Shown in pieces: positions 1 to 6,644 of a stretch of 8,646 nucleotides of DNA. The first letter of the stretch is position 1; the number at the start of each line of letters is the position of its first letter. The notes beneath the pieces are model-generated. The model had not been told where the DNA came from, made no database searches, and worked only from the letters and a program-made list of their open reading frames with translations. The translations under genes and the position numbers were made by a program. Source of the DNA: Betaproteobacteria bacterium (GTDB taxonomy: Bacteria; Pseudomonadota; Gammaproteobacteria; Burkholderiales; Nitrosomonadaceae); assembly GCA_022601315.1 (NCBI GenBank), contig JAHZIU010000370.1, positions 1 through 8,646 of the forward strand. Direction: 5' to 3'.

Positions 1-77
1 AAGAACTGGGTGTAACAATTTGCCCTACACCTTCGTTAATGGGAGAAACCGTTGCAGGTGTATTAGCTAAAATGTAA
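1..77 (+). CDS. C-terminal end of a rightward gene, possibly succinyl-/malate-CoA ligase alpha subunit
   Basis: The frame beginning at base 3 is open from the window edge to TAA at 75-77 and encodes 24 residues that read like real protein. The core is GVTICPTPSLMGETV, ending VLAKM. A pattern of 'Gly-Val/Ile, short beta strand, Pro-Ser, x2, Gly-Glu/Lys-Thr, helix, end' is how I remember the C-termini of succinyl-CoA synthetase and malate-CoA ligase alpha subunits, enzymes that join CoA to a dicarboxylate using a nucleotide triphosphate. This rests on memory of a short tail only. The other two frames on this strand hit stops sooner (TAA at 13-15 in one). The gene points toward the insertion sequence and is not part of the leftward operon. 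A different Rossmann-type enzyme is possible. Confidence 0.45.
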   Translation, partial: ELGVTICPTPSLMGETVAGVLAKM

Positions 78-384
78 ATTTAATTGCGTAGAGACTAACC
101 CTGATTTTTATTAGAGAGCGTCTCTACGTCTCTAAATTTCAAAGTTCGCCCAAATGCAAAGCGCAGAAAAAAACTTTTCCCGCAACGCAGCTGTTAGGGT
201 GAAATTTTGATTTTAAGATGTGCCCTTGAGGCGCTATCTAATCAATATTATAGGAAGTCTCATCATCTAACGCATTATCACCAATCTGAAATGTCGCAGT
301 ACCGTGATGGGCGGGGCATCACATACAATTCTTTAATTGCCTGGGCGCGTTGTCCTCGTGTGGCGGACAAACCAATCCTGTAAT
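78..384. other. Intergenic region between the left gene end and the insertion sequence
   Basis: I see no convincing intact gene in these 307 bases. They hold an inverted-repeat cluster at 87-134 (listed separately) and a small hairpin, GTGATG at 304-309 with CATCAC at 317-322 around a G-rich loop. On the minus strand a frame stays open from the IS edge to TGA at 278-280, about 35 codons including the string QAIKELYVMPRPSRYC. It could be the cut-off tail of a gene, but I do not recognise it. A plus-strand frame from ATG 291 to TAA at about 383 covers nearly the same bases, so at most one of the two is real. No clear T-tract terminator follows the gene ending at 77. Confidence 0.5.
87..134. repeat. 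Nested inverted repeats just after the left gene
   Basis: CGTAGAGAC at 87-95 is the exact reverse complement of GTCTCTACG at 120-128. A second, mutually exclusive hairpin pairs TAGAGA at 112-117 with TCTCTA at 121-126 around a GCG loop. The CGTCTCTA unit then repeats in tandem (119-126 and 127-134). It starts 10 bases past the stop codon, so it could be a transcription end or attenuation structure. Short GTAGAGACG-type palindromes are also known as dispersed repeats in some bacteria. There is no good T-tract, so I do not call it a terminator. Confidence 0.5.
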
Positions 385-402
385 CCTAAAAAAATCAGTT
401 GA
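385..402 (+). repeat. IS terminal inverted repeat, transposase 3' side
   Basis: This 18-base end begins CCTAAAAAAA and pairs without mismatch with 2062-2079. Just inside it, CCTGCCAA occurs twice as a direct repeat (410-417 and 458-465), possibly a subterminal transposase-binding site. Confidence 0.92.
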
Positions 403-465
403 GCACACTCCTGCCAAGGATTTTTAGCATAGAATTGATAGTCAATTTTAAATTTGACCTGCCAA

Positions 466-1875
466 TTAATTCTCAGAATTAAGATAATTTGGAGGCCTTA
501 AGAGTACACCGTGTAGATATTTCTTCATTGCTTCACTCAAAATGAGACACCAACATTGTATTGGTGTTAACTGCGGCGCATTTGTTTTTAATCGATCAAA
601 GAAATCACTAATTCGTTCGCATGCTTGCCTGATATAAGCAGCTCTTCCATGTGTGCTGGTAATCGTCAAGGTCTTTTGTCCCGCATGAGTGGTTTGTTTG
701 CCGACACCATGCAACAGCAATGGTCTAGAAGTAATTGCGTCAAAATGTTTATCTGGTTCTGCCAGGCGAACAAATAATGTCCACCAGTTATAAACAAGCG
801 CAATCATTCGAGCAATTAATCGGCAGGGCTTAACTTTTTGGGTGACAAACCCACCCCAGCCCCATTGATTCTTTATTTCATCAAAGCTGTTTTCGCAGTC
901 TGCACGATCACGATAGTGTTGGACTATCGTGATGGCTTCATTATCCAGCGAAGTCACCAACACGCTGTATTCATAAGCTGCCATGTTTTCAGCTGGTTCA
1001 ATTAGTGAGAGTTGCTGCGGCAACGCTTTATTGGTATCAGGCGCGACAACGATATCATTCTGTATGCGCCGTCGTACTAACACCACCCGTCTGGTTCGTT
1101 TCCAAGTGCTGAGCTTAAGTTCTGAAGAAAAAGCCTCCCAGCCCTCATACAAGCGTTCCCAGCCAGGTTTGCAATGATTCTGAAGAATCAGCTTCTTGAC
1201 ATATTTAGACTGGCGAAGCTTGAACAGGTAATCCATGTCACGTTGTTCAGCTTCAGTCATCACTGCGTCATTTCCCCAATCACAATCACCTCGTATTAAA
1301 GCAGGCCTGTGTTCTTGTGGAATACGGTCCAGTAATGACCACAACCCTGGGGCTGAATAACTCGACGCACTTTGATTGCCTGCCTGAACTTCAACATCCA
1401 AAATCAGGCGCAAATTGGCAATCATATACGTATGATAAGTATGCGAGGGACGCCCCGGTTTGTGTGGATTATATCCAATGACAGCATCTTCCTGCTTGCC
1501 ATACAATGGCTTTACCGTAACATCTACATCTAGTATCCAGGGTTGACTCAGCAGAGGACTGTAACTGTAATACAGATGCGACTGTAACCAGCAAATACCC
1601 GCCGCTTCGTCTAGTCTTTGCAGCGCCCTGCGGGCACAGTCATCACTGACAACTTTGGTCATGCCCAGTAATTTGGCATTGACATTGTCGCTCATTAAAC
1701 TGGTCATGTGTGCATAGCGTGTATGGCCTGAAAGAATCGAGAGCAGGAACGAGCCTAAAATATTTACTTTTTTGGGCGAATTGTTACTGACATAATGCAA
1801 AGGACATTCGTCAACCAAAGGCTCAAACAAATGCCCCATTTTTAAGTATTGGATGAAAAACGGAAGCTGACCCAT
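466..1875 (-). CDS. DDE transposase of the IS1380-like element, probably N-terminally shortened
   Basis: This is the enzyme that would cut and move the surrounding element. From ATG at 1873-1875 it is 469 residues. The catalytic triad is visible: Asp116 (or Asp118) in ILDVDVT, Asp197 in RGDCDWG, and Glu328 in YRDRADCENSFDEIK. The last matches the IS4-type Y-(2)-R-(3)-E-(6)-K signature exactly (Y321, R324, E328, K335). This start is doubtful because no Shine-Dalgarno sequence precedes it. The same frame stays open upstream to 1983 and encodes protein-like sequence (KIHIEWDPQAQVTP) that I remember from relatives. The natural start was probably at about 1984-1987, giving roughly 506 residues. 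There the frame now has TAG, preceded by a good AAAGGAG. The catalytic core is intact, but full-length product may not be made. Confidence 0.88.
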   Translation of the reverse strand: MGQLPFFIQYLKMGHLFEPLVDECPLHYVSNNSPKKVNILGSFLLSILSGHTRYAHMTSLMSDNVNAKLLGMTKVVSDDCARRALQRLDEAAGICWLQSHLYYSYSPLLSQPWILDVDVTVKPLYGKQEDAVIGYNPHKPGRPSHTYHTYMIANLRLILDVEVQAGNQSASSYSAPGLWSLLDRIPQEHRPALIRGDCDWGNDAVMTEAEQRDMDYLFKLRQSKYVKKLILQNHCKPGWERLYEGWEAFSSELKLSTWKRTRRVVLVRRRIQNDIVVAPDTNKALPQQLSLIEPAENMAAYEYSVLVTSLDNEAITIVQHYRDRADCENSFDEIKNQWGWGGFVTQKVKPCRLIARMIALVYNWWTLFVRLAEPDKHFDAITSRPLLLHGVGKQTTHAGQKTLTITSTHGRAAYIRQACERISDFFDRLKTNAPQLTPIQCWCLILSEAMKKYLHGVLLRPPNYLNSEN

Positions 1876-1976
1876 CGGTGTAACCTGGGCTTGAGGATCC
1901 CATTCAATGTGGATTTTCCCATCGAATGTTTCAGCATTCAGAGCACTGATTTCCTCTTGCGAAACAGCTATTTTAT

Positions 1977-1995
1977 GCTCACCCTATGGGTGAGC
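1977..1995 (-). promoter_or_regulatory. Palindrome at the lost transposase start, with Shine-Dalgarno
   Basis: GCTCACCC and GGGTGAGC (8-bp arms, 3-base loop) form a near-perfect palindrome. On the transposase strand, AAAGGAG (2001 down to 1995) is followed 7 bases later by ATAGGGTGAG. Removing one base, to ATGGGTGAG, would restore an ATG in frame with the transposase and make the palindrome a perfect 18-mer centred on that ATG. The leader hairpin could hide the ribosome site, as fold-back structures do in other insertion sequences to block translation of read-through transcripts. The restored-start idea is inference. Confidence 0.55.
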
Positions 1996-2046
1996 TCCTT
2001 TAGGGAAAAATATCATGCTTTATCTCAAGTAATTCAATTGCTCTTG

Positions 2047-2055
2047 ATTATAGCA
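2047..2055 (-). promoter_or_regulatory. Probable extended -10 promoter for the transposase
   Basis: Read on the minus strand the bases are TGCTATAAT, a consensus -10 hexamer with the TGn extension. There is no good -35 at standard spacing, only the A-rich terminal repeat, which fits an extended -10 promoter. It lies just inside the right terminal repeat and would give a leader of roughly 55 bases before the palindrome at the expected transposase start. Confidence 0.5.
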
Positions 2056-2061
2056 ATGCTT

Positions 2062-2079
2062 TCAACTGATTTTTTTAGG
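2062..2079 (-). repeat. IS terminal inverted repeat, transposase 5' side
   Basis: This is the exact reverse complement of 385-402. The bases outside it (TTTATAAG) do not match the outer flank of the other end, so no target duplication is seen. Confidence 0.92.
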
Positions 2080-2202
2080 TTTATAAGTCAGTTTCAATAT
2101 ATCCACTGCAAGTACTTATGCAACAATTAATAACTCAACTCTCTATGCACTGCAAGTGCATAAGTTAAAATGGAACTAAAAGCCCTCATCAAATAAACAC
2201 TC
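2080..2202. repeat. Spacer downstream of the TpsB gene with direct and inverted repeats
   Basis: No gene is seen here. CACTGCAAGT occurs twice as a direct repeat (2104-2113 and 2148-2157). ACTTATGCA at 2114-2122 is the reverse complement of TGCATAAGT at 2157-2165. ATGCACT/AGTGCAT form a 7-bp hairpin at 2145-2161 with a GCA loop. The cluster lies 38-100 bases past the TpsB stop, in the leftward direction. No run of T follows the hairpin on the minus strand, so it is not a typical intrinsic terminator. It may be an operator-like site or a remnant of a small mobile repeat. Confidence 0.5.
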
Positions 2203-4005
2203 TCAAAAACTACTCAGTGTTAGATTGAAGTGAATCCCACTATCTTGCAGGTTATATTCAGTCTTATTATCGGCTTTTTTAATATCATATCCATAGAAAA
2301 AATCGGCTTTAATGTATTTGATCGGCTGCCAGTGAAAACCAATACCCACAGAGTGCAGTCGGCGAGCCGACTTTCCTTTATTCCAAGCAGCACCATAATC
2401 CATAAAGGGAATGAGAATTACTTTGTTTCCTATACCGCCAACTTGGCCGATGATAGGATAGTGGAATTCAATGCTTCCAGTGTAACCTTGATCACGCACA
2501 AGCTCATTTTCTCGATAACCACGAACCGTCCGAACACCTCCAACTGACATGCGTTCTTGTGCGAGTAACGAGTCATTTGTGAGTTGAATATTACTACGGG
2601 CCTTGAATTGTGCGCCATTGTCCAGAACTTTAAAAACATATTGGGATTGACCCAGCCAAGATAAGTATTGGCTGTCAGGCAAGCTGTTGCTAGATTGAAT
2701 TGTAGCGTTAAAGGCATTGATGCCGACGTTAAAGGTTGATCTCAATGCAATGACCTGACGATCGAATCGCCCTAAATATTCCTGAAATACTCGTACTACC
2801 GATACTCTACTTTTCCCAGTTGTAAGGCCTTCAACAAACGAAAAATCCTGACCCAACAATGAAGTCTGATTATAACGCGTAGCAAAACTAGTCCCCAAGA
2901 TAGCAGTATGATTCAGACTTTTGTAAAGTGGGTGCGATAGACTCCAACTGAAGTTTTCTACTTTACTACGAATATCTACGCTATTAAGCGGTTCTTCAAT
3001 CACTGCATTATTACCCAGATTAAAATTGAAGCTAAATATTGTACCGGCGCTATTTAACGGTAAAGCAATGCCGCCAGAATAGATATTGGAACCCTTACTT
3101 AAACCATAACTAAAGTTAATTACATCGCCCCAACGTGTCAGGTTACGTACCCAGCCATTAACTATGAACTGTTCCGAACCGATACTCGGCGCACGATAGT
3201 TATTACCCTGCACCGACATACCATAAGGTCTTGCTTGGGTCACTTTTATATCTAACTGAGCTTCACCCAATACACCAGTAGGTTTCAGACTGCCGTTCAA
3301 TCTGTCGATTAATGGGTCGTCAAGCAACATCATATAGCGCTCTTTCAACACATTAACATCCAGCAGCTCATCCAGTGGCGGGTCACTTAGCAACCGACCC
3401 TGAATATAATCAGTATGTCTTAGTAATCGACGACGGATATAATCAGGATGGATAAGAGCATTTATCCCAAATTCATTAAACTGCAGTCGACTACCGATTT
3501 TATCAGGATGCAACCAGACATTGTCGCTGATGTTAATGTCAGTGAGCCGACCTTCAATAATCTTTACCGTTAGAACGCCATCTAAAAGATTTAGTTTGGA
3601 CAAACTGGCTCCTGAGTTAACATAGCCTTCATCACTGAATTGCTTATTAATTTTAAGTATTAGTTGTGTTAGGTCATTAGCATCTATTGGTTTGTCGATA
3701 AAATCCTTAACGATTTTTTGCAATTTAGCATCAGTAAACACGGTATTGCCGGAAAATTCAACACGGTCCAACTTCATAGTGGAATCCTTCTGTGGATCCT
3801 GAGTCAAAGTAGGAGCATCAGTTATTGGTGGTAAAGAAAACTCCTTGTCGCTATCTTTACTGTAACTGGGAATCGGTGATATTTGTGTGTTCGGGTGAAC
3901 CGGGTCTGCCTGGGCCTGCAAGCCATGACTCAACAGGACACTAGCTAACAGCATTAGAAGAACACAACGAAACACATTCTTTAACAATGTATAGATGCAG
4001 ATCAT
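2203..4005 (-). CDS. TpsB outer-membrane transporter (ShlB/FhaC/HecB family)
   Basis: This 600-residue protein is the outer-membrane partner of two-partner secretion and would export the TpsA protein encoded just upstream. A signal peptide with hydrophobic core at about residues 11-28 likely ends at AQA33. A proline-rich linker (about 36-72) follows, then a POTRA domain from MKLDRVEFSGNTVF (77-90) to LTVKIIEGRL (145-154). A second POTRA-like part follows to about residue 257, and the rest is a 16-strand-type beta barrel. The barrel carries the conserved loop-6 motif VRGYRE (494-499) and ends in Phe600, as barrel proteins usually do. The length suits the family. A short motif HxDxIxxRL occurs three times (166-205) where I expect one. 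The gene starts 19 bases after the TpsA stop, so they are surely cotranscribed. The start has no clear Shine-Dalgarno, only an A/T-rich leader. Confidence 0.94.
   Translation of the reverse strand: MICIYTLLKNVFRCVLLMLLASVLLSHGLQAQADPVHPNTQISPIPSYSKDSDKEFSLPPITDAPTLTQDPQKDSTMKLDRVEFSGNTVFTDAKLQKIVKDFIDKPIDANDLTQLILKINKQFSDEGYVNSGASLSKLNLLDGVLTVKIIEGRLTDINISDNVWLHPDKIGSRLQFNEFGINALIHPDYIRRRLLRHTDYIQGRLLSDPPLDELLDVNVLKERYMMLLDDPLIDRLNGSLKPTGVLGEAQLDIKVTQARPYGMSVQGNNYRAPSIGSEQFIVNGWVRNLTRWGDVINFSYGLSKGSNIYSGGIALPLNSAGTIFSFNFNLGNNAVIEEPLNSVDIRSKVENFSWSLSHPLYKSLNHTAILGTSFATRYNQTSLLGQDFSFVEGLTTGKSRVSVVRVFQEYLGRFDRQVIALRSTFNVGINAFNATIQSSNSLPDSQYLSWLGQSQYVFKVLDNGAQFKARSNIQLTNDSLLAQERMSVGGVRTVRGYRENELVRDQGYTGSIEFHYPIIGQVGGIGNKVILIPFMDYGAAWNKGKSARRLHSVGIGFHWQPIKYIKADFFYGYDIKKADNKTEYNLQDSGIHFNLTLSSF
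3391..3510 (-). repeat. Triplicated HxDxIxxRL motif inside TpsB
   Basis: The units are HPDKIGSRL (residues 166-174), HPDYIRRRL (186-194) and HTDYIQGRL (197-205). The last two are 33 bp apart and the first two 60 bp apart. Similarity is visible in the DNA as well: ATCAGGATG occurs in two of the units on the plus strand, and ATCAGTATG in the third. The region falls in the second POTRA-like part, where family members usually have one such stretch before the PPLxxxxLxxRL helix. Confidence 0.65.
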
Positions 4006-4024
4006 GTTTTTAATAAATTTATTA

Positions 4025-6634
4025 TTAATTCAGAGAAGTACGTTGTGCTTTGGCACATTCCACGGAGATATTTTCATGATCTGTGTTGATGGAGGTGGTT
4101 GTTTTCGGCGTACCTATGTCATCTGGCTCATCGAAGCGGTTAATTGGCAAATAATTTTCTCCATGTTGAAACGCCGGTGTACCTCTATGCCCCACTAGTA
4201 CTTTCCAACTATTTTCACGGTCGTTGGCACATGGATCCTGACTAATATGTTCCATGTCTAAGTTAGGGGCTGTGACGCCGACTAGTGCCCCGACAATATT
4301 GAGCTCAGGGCTTATGATTGGTGCCAGATTTGGAGACTGAATAATATTTTTTGAGTTAGGATTGGATATTGGATTGAATATACCGCCACTTGTAAGAAAT
4401 TGCTCTTCATTGACAATTATTTCTATAGAGCCACCTATTAGCGGAAGTAGTGAAGTATCTAAACCTAAGTTAGGGTCAATTATTATTTTCCCAGTGTCCA
4501 TAATTAATATAGGCACATCTATTGTTATATTGCCCGCTTGCCGCTGATTATTTGATACAGCAGTTATAGTTGCATTTTGTAATTGCACCCATTCTTCACC
4601 GTCAATTTCAATATTTCCTCCATCACCTTTAATTGAAGTTGTGCTGATTAGCCCTTTATTCAACAGTTGTATAGAGCCAGCAACATCAATAATTGCCGCG
4701 CCAGCATTACCAGTGCCAAAGTTACTAGAACTGATTCTTCCTTCATTTAACACTTGAATGGATTCGCTTGCAGATACTTCAACATTACCAGCATTACCTT
4801 TACCCGCTGTGAACACTTCACTCGAAATACCTGTGATTTCACCGTCAATGATTAACTGCTGAGTTTTTACGGTAACCTTGCCAGAACCACCTACACTAAA
4901 ATTCAGCGAACTAATTCTTCCTCCATTCAGTACTTGTGTTAGTCCGTCAACCGAAACTAAAACGTCGCCAGTATTTCCAGAACCATTAAACACATCACTA
5001 CCAATACCTGTGTCCTCACCATTAATGTTTATCTGATTAGCCGTCACAGTCACATTTCCAGAATCACCTTCGCTGAAATTAAGGGAACTGATTCTTCCTC
5101 CATTAAGTACTTGTAATGGCCCAGTCACCGATACTAAAACGTCACCAGTATTACCAGAACCAACTAATACATCACTTCCAATACCCGTCGGATTACCGTT
5201 GCCATCAATGGTTAACTGCTTAGCGTTCACTTCTACATCGCCTGAGTTACCTTCGCTAGCACTTAAATTAAGGGAACTAATTCTTCCCCCATTTAGTACT
5301 TGTACTGGCCCAGTCACCGATACTAAAACGTCACCAGTATTACCAGAACCATCAAATATATCACTTCCAATACCTGTCGGATTACCGTTGCCATCAATGA
5401 TTAACTGGCTAGCCTCTACACTTACATTTCCAGAATCACCTTCGCTGAAATTAAGGGAACTGATTCTTCCTCCATTAAGTACTTGTAATGGTCCAGTCAC
5501 CGACACAGAAACATTACCAGTATCTCCAGAACCTTCAAGCGCATCACTTCCAATACCTGTATCTTGACCATCAATAATTAACTGCTCAGCCTCTACGGTT
5601 ACATTGCCAGAGCTGCCATCACTAAAACTTAGGGAACTGATTCTTCCTCCATTCAGTATATTTATTAGCTCATTAACCGTTACTGAAACAGTGCCAGTAG
5701 AGCCCTTGCCCCGCACATCACTTGTCAATGGTGTGTTATTTAACAGCAATGAATCCACATAGACATCCACGCTACCTTCTATATTTGTGGCACCTAGATT
5801 ATCTGCAGACAAAAAGCTATTATTGGCCGTCATTATTCCCGCTCGTATAGCTAACCGCCCGGCTCCATTCCCTGAGACATTAATTTCACTATTTTCAATT
5901 GATAACTCTCCACCTGTTGTTGTAGCTGCCTGACCGGCTATCGGTATTGCTTGTGTCGTTGATGAATCAATTGAAACTAAGCTTAAACGTATACCCTGTT
6001 CCATACTGGGATCAGTTTGTTCTACGGTTAGCTTTGCTTGTTGTTGGATATCTAGACTATTAGCGCTCAGTGATACTTCGGTTCCCGGTTTAAACACCAA
6101 TTGACCACCAACGATTTGTAGCTTGCCACTTTGCCCCGACGTAAACCCAAATTCTTTAGGGCTAGCCACCGCTAAGGTGCTCGCTTCAGGATTCAGTGCG
6201 CTAAAGCTCGAACCATCAGGAAAAATCAATTCACCTGCTGTACTGATATGAAAGGCCCCTGGCACATCAATTTGAGCGTTTTCACCAAATACCACACCAT
6301 TTGGATTAATGAAATAGAAATCCGCTTTGCCCACCTGAGACTGCAGGATACCGTTGATGCTAGACACTTCATTACCAGTCACCCGGCTAATAACATTTTG
6401 AATCGTGTTTTCACCAGTAAATATCGCAGTTTCACCCGCTTCTAGACTAAATTGCCGAAAACTATGAAACAGATTGTTCCCATCTACTCTTCCCAGCGCC
6501 TGTCCGATAGCGAACTGACCATTGTTTGCATTGATCGCTTGCTCGGGACCAACACTGCCATCAGTAGTAATGTCGGCAAACACACTGTGCTGAAAAAGTA
6601 CTAGGACTGCCACTATCAATCTATGAAGTTTCAT
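4025..6634 (-). CDS. TpsA exoprotein with filamentous-haemagglutinin N-terminal (TPS) domain
   Basis: This 869-residue protein is predicted to be a secreted or surface-held beta-helix exported by the TpsB encoded next to it. A short Sec signal peptide ends near VFA20. The TPS secretion domain spans about 21-165 and shows the hallmark motifs GRVDGNNLFHSF, FINPNGVVFG (108-117) and AFHISTAG (127-134). Residues 327-660 are a tandem array of about 60-residue units beginning LNGGRISSL, with spacings of 59-63, plus a half unit at the end. The C-terminal tail (about 795-869) has Cys802 in DPCANDRENSW, then VGHRGTP, and Cys860 nine residues before the end. It is short for a haemagglutinin and lacks any toxin-like or immunity module. 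It lies 10 bases after the CHAT stop and 19 before TpsB. Likely roles are adhesion, matrix or aggregation; the ligand is unknown. The start has no strong Shine-Dalgarno, but the signal peptide fits it well. Confidence 0.93.
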   Translation of the reverse strand: MKLHRLIVAVLVLFQHSVFADITTDGSVGPEQAINANNGQFAIGQALGRVDGNNLFHSFRQFSLEAGETAIFTGENTIQNVISRVTGNEVSSINGILQSQVGKADFYFINPNGVVFGENAQIDVPGAFHISTAGELIFPDGSSFSALNPEASTLAVASPKEFGFTSGQSGKLQIVGGQLVFKPGTEVSLSANSLDIQQQAKLTVEQTDPSMEQGIRLSLVSIDSSTTQAIPIAGQAATTTGGELSIENSEINVSGNGAGRLAIRAGIMTANNSFLSADNLGATNIEGSVDVYVDSLLLNNTPLTSDVRGKGSTGTVSVTVNELINILNGGRISSLSFSDGSSGNVTVEAEQLIIDGQDTGIGSDALEGSGDTGNVSVSVTGPLQVLNGGRISSLNFSEGDSGNVSVEASQLIIDGNGNPTGIGSDIFDGSGNTGDVLVSVTGPVQVLNGGRISSLNLSASEGNSGDVEVNAKQLTIDGNGNPTGIGSDVLVGSGNTGDVLVSVTGPLQVLNGGRISSLNFSEGDSGNVTVTANQININGEDTGIGSDVFNGSGNTGDVLVSVDGLTQVLNGGRISSLNFSVGGSGKVTVKTQQLIIDGEITGISSEVFTAGKGNAGNVEVSASESIQVLNEGRISSSNFGTGNAGAAIIDVAGSIQLLNKGLISTTSIKGDGGNIEIDGEEWVQLQNATITAVSNNQRQAGNITIDVPILIMDTGKIIIDPNLGLDTSLLPLIGGSIEIIVNEEQFLTSGGIFNPISNPNSKNIIQSPNLAPIISPELNIVGALVGVTAPNLDMEHISQDPCANDRENSWKVLVGHRGTPAFQHGENYLPINRFDEPDDIGTPKTTTSINTDHENISVECAKAQRTSLN
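4661..5656 (-). repeat. Tandem repeat array in the TpsA gene
   Basis: The units start at Leu327, 386, 447, 510, 569 and 629, with a half-length unit at 658. The unit consensus is LNGGRISSLxFS, SGNVTVxAxQL, IDGxxTGIGSD, GSGNTGDVxVSV. Some copies are nearly identical in DNA: 5052-5119 equals 5424-5491 over 68 bases (offset 372 bp), and 5117-5162 equals 5306-5351 over 46 bases (offset 189 bp). This indicates recent duplication or ongoing gene conversion. The last units (629 and 658) are more diverged. Confidence 0.92.
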
Positions 6635-6644
6635 GTTGAATTAC

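Larger units (their letters stand above)
385..2079 (-). mobile_element. Complete IS1380-like insertion sequence, 1695 bp
   Basis: The boundaries are set by perfect 18-bp terminal inverted repeats: CCTAAAAAAATCAGTTGA at 385-402 and its exact reverse complement at 2062-2079. The element holds one leftward DDE transposase that fills most of its length. Ends that begin with CC, a length near 1.7 kb and a single long transposase gene all suit the IS1380 family, within the wider IS4-type group; the family name is from memory. No target-site duplication is evident: the left flank ends GTAAT and the right flank begins TTTAT. Old decay of the duplication, or recombination between two copies, would explain this. 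The element sits just downstream of the leftward CHAT-TpsA-TpsB genes and does not interrupt any of them. Confidence 0.9.

Noticed and set aside
385..2079. IS interruption of the TpsB operon or a split gene across the element
   Set aside because: TpsB ends at 2203 with a normal C-terminus, outside the element, and the two flanks do not join into one reading frame that I can recognise.
1849..2130. Plus-strand open frame of 93 codons across the IS right end
   Set aside because: It runs through the transposase N-terminus, the palindrome and the terminal repeat into the flank, so it cannot be an ancestral gene; no recognisable protein.
2145..2161. Intrinsic terminator for the operon
   Set aside because: The hairpin is not GC-rich enough and no T-tract follows it on the minus strand.
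2230..2717. Two overlapping open frames opposite or shifted from TpsB (105 and 95 codons)
   Set aside because: TpsB covers the whole stretch with clear family motifs; the others lack any recognisable feature.
5199..5567. Plus-strand open frame of 122 codons inside TpsA
   Set aside because: It is the antisense shadow of the repeat array; its Ser/Pro/Leu-rich repeats mirror the TpsA units and it has no domain of its own.
4661..5656. CRISPR array
   Set aside because: The repeats are long, coding, spaced about 180 bp and diverged at protein-compatible sites, not short identical repeats with unique spacers.
4025..6634. Contact-dependent inhibition toxin (CdiA-like)
   Set aside because: The protein is short, ends in a two-cysteine tail without a VENN-type motif or toxin domain, and no small immunity gene follows TpsB.
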